Below, piece by piece: positions 24,135-27,513 of a stretch of DNA of 27,513 nucleotides. The DNA comes from JAUMBM01 sp964441755 (GTDB taxonomy: Bacteria > Bacteroidota > Bacteroidia > Chitinophagales > Saprospiraceae): NCBI GenBank assembly GCA_964441755.1, contig CAYTVG010000032.1, positions 1 to 27,513 of the forward strand. The letters are read 5' to 3'. The position numbers and the translations under genes were made by a program. Numbering within the stretch: the stretch's first letter is position 1; each line of letters starts with the position of its first letter. Under the pieces are notes generated by a model that saw nothing but the letters and a program-made list of their open reading frames with translations, was not told the origin of the DNA and ran no database searches.

Positions 24135-24275
24135 CTTGTATTTAATTTTTCTTCGAAAAATTAAATACAAGTCAATACACGGCACTATTCCTCAATTTTT
24201 TGAAAAAAAAATTGAGGAATAGTGCACAGAAGCTGATTCAGGTTCAATTTTTCGAAGAAAAATTGAACCTGAATC
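24135..24275. repeat. Three consecutive long perfect hairpins between radA and the pirin gene
   Basis: 24135-24171: 16-bp stem plus a closing C-G pair. 24182-24225: 20-bp stem with a GAAA loop. 24235-24275: 19-bp stem with a GAA loop. The outer ten bases differ fully between the three, but all share an AATTTTT 5' inner arm and an AAAAATT 3' inner arm. The first starts on the base after the radA stop, and the last ends 14 bp before the pirin stop. None is followed by a T-run on either strand. Confidence 0.93.
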
Positions 24276-24289
24276 CAAAGCGCCATCCC

Positions 24290-25162
24290 TTACCGCACCA
24301 TGGGCACCTCCATCAGCAACAGCTCCGCACGACTCTCCGCCTGTATGTCCAGCGTGTCAATATCCCACAGCCCCAGCCCGTCGCGGCGGTGCAGCGCCTG
24401 CCCGTTGATGCTGAGGTCACCGCTCAGCACAAAAGCATAGACACCGTTACCTGCCCGCTTCAGCCGGTAGCTTGTCTTGAAGCCGGGATCGAAATCGCCG
24501 AGGTGGAACCAGGCATCCTGGTGTATCCACACACCCGCATCGTCGGGATTGGGCGAGAGGATCTGCTGCAACTGGTTGTGCCGCAGGGCCGGGTCGAGCG
24601 CCAACTGGTCGTAGCGGGGCGTCACATTGCGCTTGTTGGGGAAAACCCAGATCTGCAGGAACTTGACCTGCTGGCTCTTGTTCTTGTTGTACTCACTGTG
24701 CGTGATACCGCTGCCGGCACTCATCACCTGAATGTCGCCATTGCGGATCACCGCCACATTGCCCATACTGTCGCGATGCTCAAGGTCGCCCTCGAGCGGT
24801 ATGCTGATGATCTCCATATTGTCGTGCGGGTGTGTGCCGAAGCCCATACCTGCCTGTACCGTGTCATCGTTGAGCACCCGCAGCACACCAAAGTTCATGC
24901 GCTCGGGATTGTAGTAGTTGGCAAAACTGAAAGAATGGTAACTTTCAAGCCAGCCGTGGTTGGCTTTGCCGCGCGTGTCGGCGCGGTGCAGGACACTGTT
25001 GTGCATAATGCTGGAATTGGTATTGGGTATATGATTGAAGCCGACGATCGCTTCGTCCGCTTGCTTGCCTGTATCGTCCTTGGCAGCGGTAGCCGCTACG
25101 CTGCCGGAGGCGAGCGCACCAGCGCCCAGCAGGCCTTTTTTCAGAAACTCCTTGCGGTTCAT
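24290..25162 (-). CDS. Pirin family protein with an export-type N-terminus
   Basis: 290 residues. A pirin (bicupin) fold with a complete metal site in the N-terminal cupin: His111 and His113 (T-H-P-H-D-N-M-E) and His155 and Glu157 (T-H-S-E-Y-N). Pirins bind iron; some act as quercetin dioxygenases or redox sensors, and the role here is open. Before the fold there are about 40 extra residues: MNRKEFLKKGLLGAGALASG and SVAATAAKDD. This looks like a twin-arginine signal with R-K in place of R-R, followed by a short hydrophobic stretch and an A-x-A site, so periplasmic or lumenal placement is possible although most pirins are cytoplasmic. It converges on radA and diverges from mnmE. Confidence 0.9.
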   Translation of the reverse strand: MNRKEFLKKGLLGAGALASGSVAATAAKDDTGKQADEAIVGFNHIPNTNSSIMHNSVLHRADTRGKANHGWLESYHSFSFANYYNPERMNFGVLRVLNDDTVQAGMGFGTHPHDNMEIISIPLEGDLEHRDSMGNVAVIRNGDIQVMSAGSGITHSEYNKNKSQQVKFLQIWVFPNKRNVTPRYDQLALDPALRHNQLQQILSPNPDDAGVWIHQDAWFHLGDFDPGFKTSYRLKRAGNGVYAFVLSGDLSINGQALHRRDGLGLWDIDTLDIQAESRAELLLMEVPMVR

Positions 25163-25188
25163 GGCAGTAAGTTTGTGTGGTTAAAATT

Positions 25189-25202
25189 GATGTATATACA
25201 TC
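25189..25202. promoter_or_regulatory. 14-bp perfect palindrome, likely operator of the pirin gene
   Basis: GATGTATATACATC is fully self-complementary. It lies just downstream of the -7 box of the pirin gene, where a bound repressor would block initiation. The flanks (ATT on one side, TAAT on the other) almost extend the dyad. The regulator is not in the window. Confidence 0.55.
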
Positions 25203-25208
25203 TAATTA

Positions 25209-25216
25209 CAAAAATA
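25209..25216 (-). promoter_or_regulatory. Bacteroidota -7 box (TATTTTTG, reverse strand) for the pirin gene
   Basis: CAAAAATA on the forward strand reads TATTTTTG toward the pirin gene. It implies a leader of about 40 nt containing the palindrome at 25189-25202. The nearest TTG elements are 13 or 28 bp upstream, neither at ideal spacing. Confidence 0.5.
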
Positions 25217-25272
25217 AACAACCTGCCTGCAAAAAGGTTTACTACAATGTATTTTGTTGCGTTATTTGCGCA

Positions 25273-25334
25273 ATCAACAGCAGGGCCTGCCCGGGCGGCG
25301 CGGGCCGCCCCACAGGCTGCGGTTGATTTTTTTT
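25273..25334 (+). terminator. Terminator-like hairpin with eight T upstream of mnmE
   Basis: ATCAAC (25273-25278) pairs with GTTGAT (25322-25327), with inner stems GC-AG/CT-GC, CCTG/CAGG and GGGCGGC/GCCGCCC closed by a GCGG loop. T25327-25334 form the T-run. No forward-strand gene precedes it (the pirin gene diverges), so if transcribed it lies in the mnmE leader. Confidence 0.6.
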
Positions 25335-25358
25335 AGAAAAAAACGCCCCGCCCATCCT

Positions 25359-25382
25359 CTTTTGCGGCCCGGGCCGCAAAAG
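25359..25382. other. 24-bp perfect palindrome 14 bp before the mnmE start
   Basis: CTTTTGCGGCCC followed directly by GGGCCGCAAAAG. As RNA it would fold into a hairpin just upstream of the ATG at 25397. It has the same T-5'/A-3' arm polarity as the gene-end hairpins in this window. Confidence 0.7.
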
Positions 25383-25396
25383 GCAAACAAAGAACT

Positions 25397-26797
25397 ATGG
25401 ACTACAGCAGGCATCAACTGGAAGATACGATCACGGCCCTGGCGACCCCGCCGGGCCTGGGGGCCATAGGCGTCATACGCCTTTCGGGCCCGGCGGCCGT
25501 AAGCATTGTTGACGGGCTTTTTCGGGGGAAAAAGCTGCACGCGCAGCCAAGCCATACGGCCCACTTTGGCCGCATCGTCGATGCGCAGGGCGAAGTGCTG
25601 GACGAGGTGGTGGCTACGCTTTTTCTCGCGCCGCGCTCCTACACGGGCGAGGATGTGGTGGAAATCAGTTGCCACGGCTCCCCCTACATATTGCAAAAGG
25701 TGCTGGAGCTGCTGCAAGATCGCGGCGCGCGCCTCGCGCAGCCGGGCGAGTTCACCCTGCGGGCCTTTTTGCGGGGCAAACTGGACCTGAGCCAGGCGGA
25801 GGCGGTTGCCGACCTCATTGCCGCCGGCAGCGAGGCTGCCCACCGGCAGGCTATGCTGCAGATGCGCGGCGGCTACAGCGACCAGCTCAAAGCCCTGCGG
25901 CAGAAGCTGGTCGATTTTGCCAGCCTGATCGAGCTGGAGCTGGACTTTGGGGAGGAGGATGTAGAGTTTGCCAAACGCGACGATCTCCGGCAGTTGGTGG
26001 CGGAGCTGCGGAAGCTGCTGCGGTCGCTGGTGGCTTCCTTCCAACTGGGCAACGCGATCAAGGAGGGGGTGGCGACCGTCATCGCCGGCCGCCCCAATGC
26101 GGGTAAGAGCACGCTGCTCAATGCACTGCTGAATGAGGACCGGGCGATCGTGAGCGACGTGGCGGGCACCACCCGCGACGTGATCGAAGAGGTACTGAAC
26201 ATTCAGGGGGTACCCTTCCGCATCATCGATACAGCGGGTATTCGCGACGCCCAGGACGCCATCGAGGCTATGGGCGTTGCCCGCACCATGGAAAAAATAC
26301 GGCAGTCTGCCGTCCTCGTATATGTATTTGATGTGGTGCGCACCAGCCCGGCAGAGGTCGCTGCCGACCTGTCGCAACTGGCGCCGACAGGCGTACCCCT
26401 GCTGGTGGTGGCCAACAAGATGGATCTCAATCCCTACACCAGCTGGGAGCACTACGCTGTGGAGGGTTCCGCGGTGACCAAAGACAACTGGCTGCCGGTC
26501 TCGGCCCGCAATGCCATGAATATCGAATACTGCAAGGAGCGCCTGTTTTCGATGGTCGTCAGCGGTGAGGTGTCGCTGGAGAGCACGCTGGTCACCAATG
26601 CGCGCCACCACGGCGCCCTCGTATCGGTTCTCTCCTCCCTCGAAGCCGTCGACGCCGGCCTTTCTTCCGGCATCACAGGCGACCTGCTGGCCATGGACCT
26701 CCGCGCCGCCCTCTTCGGCCTGGGCGAAATCACCGGCGAGGTAAGCACCGATGAGCTGCTGGGGAATATTTTTGGGCGCTTTTGTATTGGGAAGTAG
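25397..26797 (+). CDS. mnmE: tRNA uridine-5-carboxymethylaminomethyl(34) synthesis GTPase MnmE
   Basis: 466 residues, full length. Order: N-terminal tetrahydrofolate-binding domain (about 1-120, DTITALATPPGLGAIGVIRLSG and Y-T-G-E-D-V-V-E-I-S-C-H-G), helical domain, and the inserted G domain with G1 G-R-P-N-A-G-K-S-T (231-239), D-T-A-G (278-281) and N-K-M-D (340-343), then the helical C-terminus ending in C-I-G-K with the conserved Cys463. MnmE works with MnmG to modify the wobble uridine of certain tRNAs in a GTP- and folate-dependent reaction. MDYSRHQLEDTI is the natural start. Two strong hairpins precede it. Confidence 0.98.
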   Translation: MDYSRHQLEDTITALATPPGLGAIGVIRLSGPAAVSIVDGLFRGKKLHAQPSHTAHFGRIVDAQGEVLDEVVATLFLAPRSYTGEDVVEISCHGSPYILQKVLELLQDRGARLAQPGEFTLRAFLRGKLDLSQAEAVADLIAAGSEAAHRQAMLQMRGGYSDQLKALRQKLVDFASLIELELDFGEEDVEFAKRDDLRQLVAELRKLLRSLVASFQLGNAIKEGVATVIAGRPNAGKSTLLNALLNEDRAIVSDVAGTTRDVIEEVLNIQGVPFRIIDTAGIRDAQDAIEAMGVARTMEKIRQSAVLVYVFDVVRTSPAEVAADLSQLAPTGVPLLVVANKMDLNPYTSWEHYAVEGSAVTKDNWLPVSARNAMNIEYCKERLFSMVVSGEVSLESTLVTNARHHGALVSVLSSLEAVDAGLSSGITGDLLAMDLRAALFGLGEITGEVSTDELLGNIFGRFCIGK

Positions 26798-26816
26798 GCT
26801 GTTATACGGGTTTTCT

Positions 26817-26853
26817 GCACAGACTGGAAAAAGGCTGACAGCCTGGTCTGTGC
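26817..26853 (+). other. Hairpin downstream of mnmE
   Basis: GCACAGAC (26817-26824) pairs with GTCTGTGC (26846-26853), with AGGCT/AGCCT inside. It starts 20 bp past the mnmE stop. No T-run follows, so it is at best a 3'-end structure. Confidence 0.4.
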
Positions 26854-26896
26854 CCCCTTGCATGGCATGAGCTAACAGAGTCGTTCAGCCCGGGTT

Positions 26897-27139
26897 TTGC
26901 AATTTGTGGAGATAAAGGAATTGTATATAGCTACCAGTGAATACTGTATAGCTAAATCTTATAGTGCCCGGCCAGGTGCCGGAAATGTGAGGTGGTCGAC
27001 AAAATTTGGACAGCAACCGAAGGAAACTTATCTTGCTATTCGTTTTGAAGCTTGCAAGACATCAGCACAGGCAAAGGGTTTTGCATCAAACGAAAGATGG
27101 AAAATAATTCCAAATACAGAAATAGAAATCGACCTTTAG
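26897..27139 (+). CDS. Possible small hypothetical protein (80 codons)
   Basis: An 80-codon open frame starting at TTG, or at in-frame GTG 26906. It has a mixed, protein-like composition (VEIKELYIATSEYCIAKSYS near the start, an ending rich in charged and beta-forming residues) but no recognised family. Its base composition is clearly more AT-rich than that of the neighbouring genes, it lacks an ATG and no promoter box is convincing. It may be a gene remnant, a transferred piece or chance. An 8-bp hairpin AATCGACC/GGTCGATT (27127-27146) covers its stop codon. Confidence 0.25.
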   Translation: MQFVEIKELYIATSEYCIAKSYSARPGAGNVRWSTKFGQQPKETYLAIRFEACKTSAQAKGFASNERWKIIPNTEIEIDL

Positions 27140-27301
27140 GTCGATTCATCGAGCATACTACTGGACATTTGTAAGAATGCGTGTCAGAAGCATTAAATTT
27201 GGGGGGAAGTTCACAATGCACATGATTACGATTTTTTTCCGCAATCTATGTGTGGTTATATAGGGGCTGTAACAAGGACGATTGGTGCTGTTTTCGGTAG
27301 A

Positions 27302-27513
27302 TTGGAAGCCCCGTTAGGGGCGTAATATGGGTAGCACCCGTAGGGACGAAATGTGGATATGATTTTTTCCGTACAACGGAAGCCCCGTTAGGGGCGTAAT
27401 ATGGGTAGCACCCGTTAGGGGCGTAATATGGGTAGCACCCGTAGGGACGAAATGTGGATATGATTTTTTCCGTACAACGGAAGCCCCGTTAGGGGCGTAA
27501 TATGGGTAGCACC
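27302..27513 (-). repeat. Third intergenic repeat array, running off the window
   Basis: The cores appear in the opposite orientation to the first array: CGTTAGGGGCGTAATATGGGTAG, starting near 27312, 27390, 27413 and 27487, alternating with the sister core CCGTAGGGACGAAATGTGG (near 27339 and 27438). The spacer GATATGATTTTTTCCGTACA occurs twice (near 27357 and 27456), giving a larger period of about 99-100 bp. No tail like 2964-3024 is seen. Between 27147 and 27301 I see no gene. Confidence 0.88.

Noticed and set aside
22620..24185. 521-codon reverse frame
   Set aside because: Antisense to radA, which has all family motifs.
25274..26863. 529-codon reverse frame
   Set aside because: Antisense to mnmE.
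1..27513. tRNA or rRNA genes
   Set aside because: Reading both strands by eye I found no T-loop plus acceptor pairing or rRNA core sequence; a tRNAscan/Infernal run would settle it.

Overview
The window looks like a chromosomal segment of a GC-rich member of the Bacteroidota, probably near the Saprospiria; the class is an inference and weakly supported. Evidence for the phylum: a type IX secretion (T9SS) C-terminal sorting domain on two proteins, a T9SS plug-type protein (DUF5103), a FecR anti-sigma factor with an STN partner, and upstream boxes of the Bacteroidota form TAnnTTTG, in the best cases with an upstream TTG/TTTG. I found no rRNA, tRNA, transposase, phage gene or CRISPR array. Two runs of 100 N (2757-2856 and 9949-10048) are assembly gaps, and both fall inside tandem repeats.

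Layout. 1-2403: the tail of a T9SS cargo protein, a secreted VCBS-repeat protein with its own T9SS tail, and a small lipoprotein. 2532-3024: an intergenic repeat array. 3264-5643: an outer-membrane barrel protein converging on the T9SS plug-type protein. 5853-9903: a calcium-type P-type ATPase overlapping a cryptochrome/photolyase-family gene. 10247-14056: a very large reverse-strand gene encoding two D-Ala-D-Ala ligase (ATP-grasp) modules, a Pro/Ala linker, one membrane span and PASTA-like repeats. 14665-15726: recA. 15977-17418: a rhodanese lipoprotein and a secreted EEP-fold phosphodiesterase. 17574-17768: a likely small RNA gene. 17824-18070: a second repeat array. 18137-22444: a reverse-strand block with a head-GIN (DUF2807) lipoprotein, a barrel protein, and an operon of fecR plus an STN/16-residue-repeat outer-membrane protein. 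22758-26797: radA, a pirin with an export-like signal, and mnmE. 26798-27513: mostly non-coding, ending in a third repeat array.

Functional themes are the cell envelope (T9SS, barrels, lipoproteins, FecR/STN signalling, peptidoglycan precursor synthesis and sensing) and DNA maintenance (recA, radA, photolyase family).

The most unusual items are: (i) the double Ddl-TM-PASTA fusion, which joins a cytoplasmic peptidoglycan-precursor activity to a periplasmic sensor-type module; (ii) a class of long perfect hairpins with T in the 5' arm and A in the 3' arm, the reverse of ordinary terminators, at all four convergent gene junctions and some other gene ends; (iii) intergenic arrays with a 26/50-bp beat, two of which end in the same 61-62 bp tail facing each other across 14.8 kb; (iv) a free-standing promoter-to-terminator small RNA locus; (v) a FecR/STN surface-signalling pair with no adjacent sigma factor.
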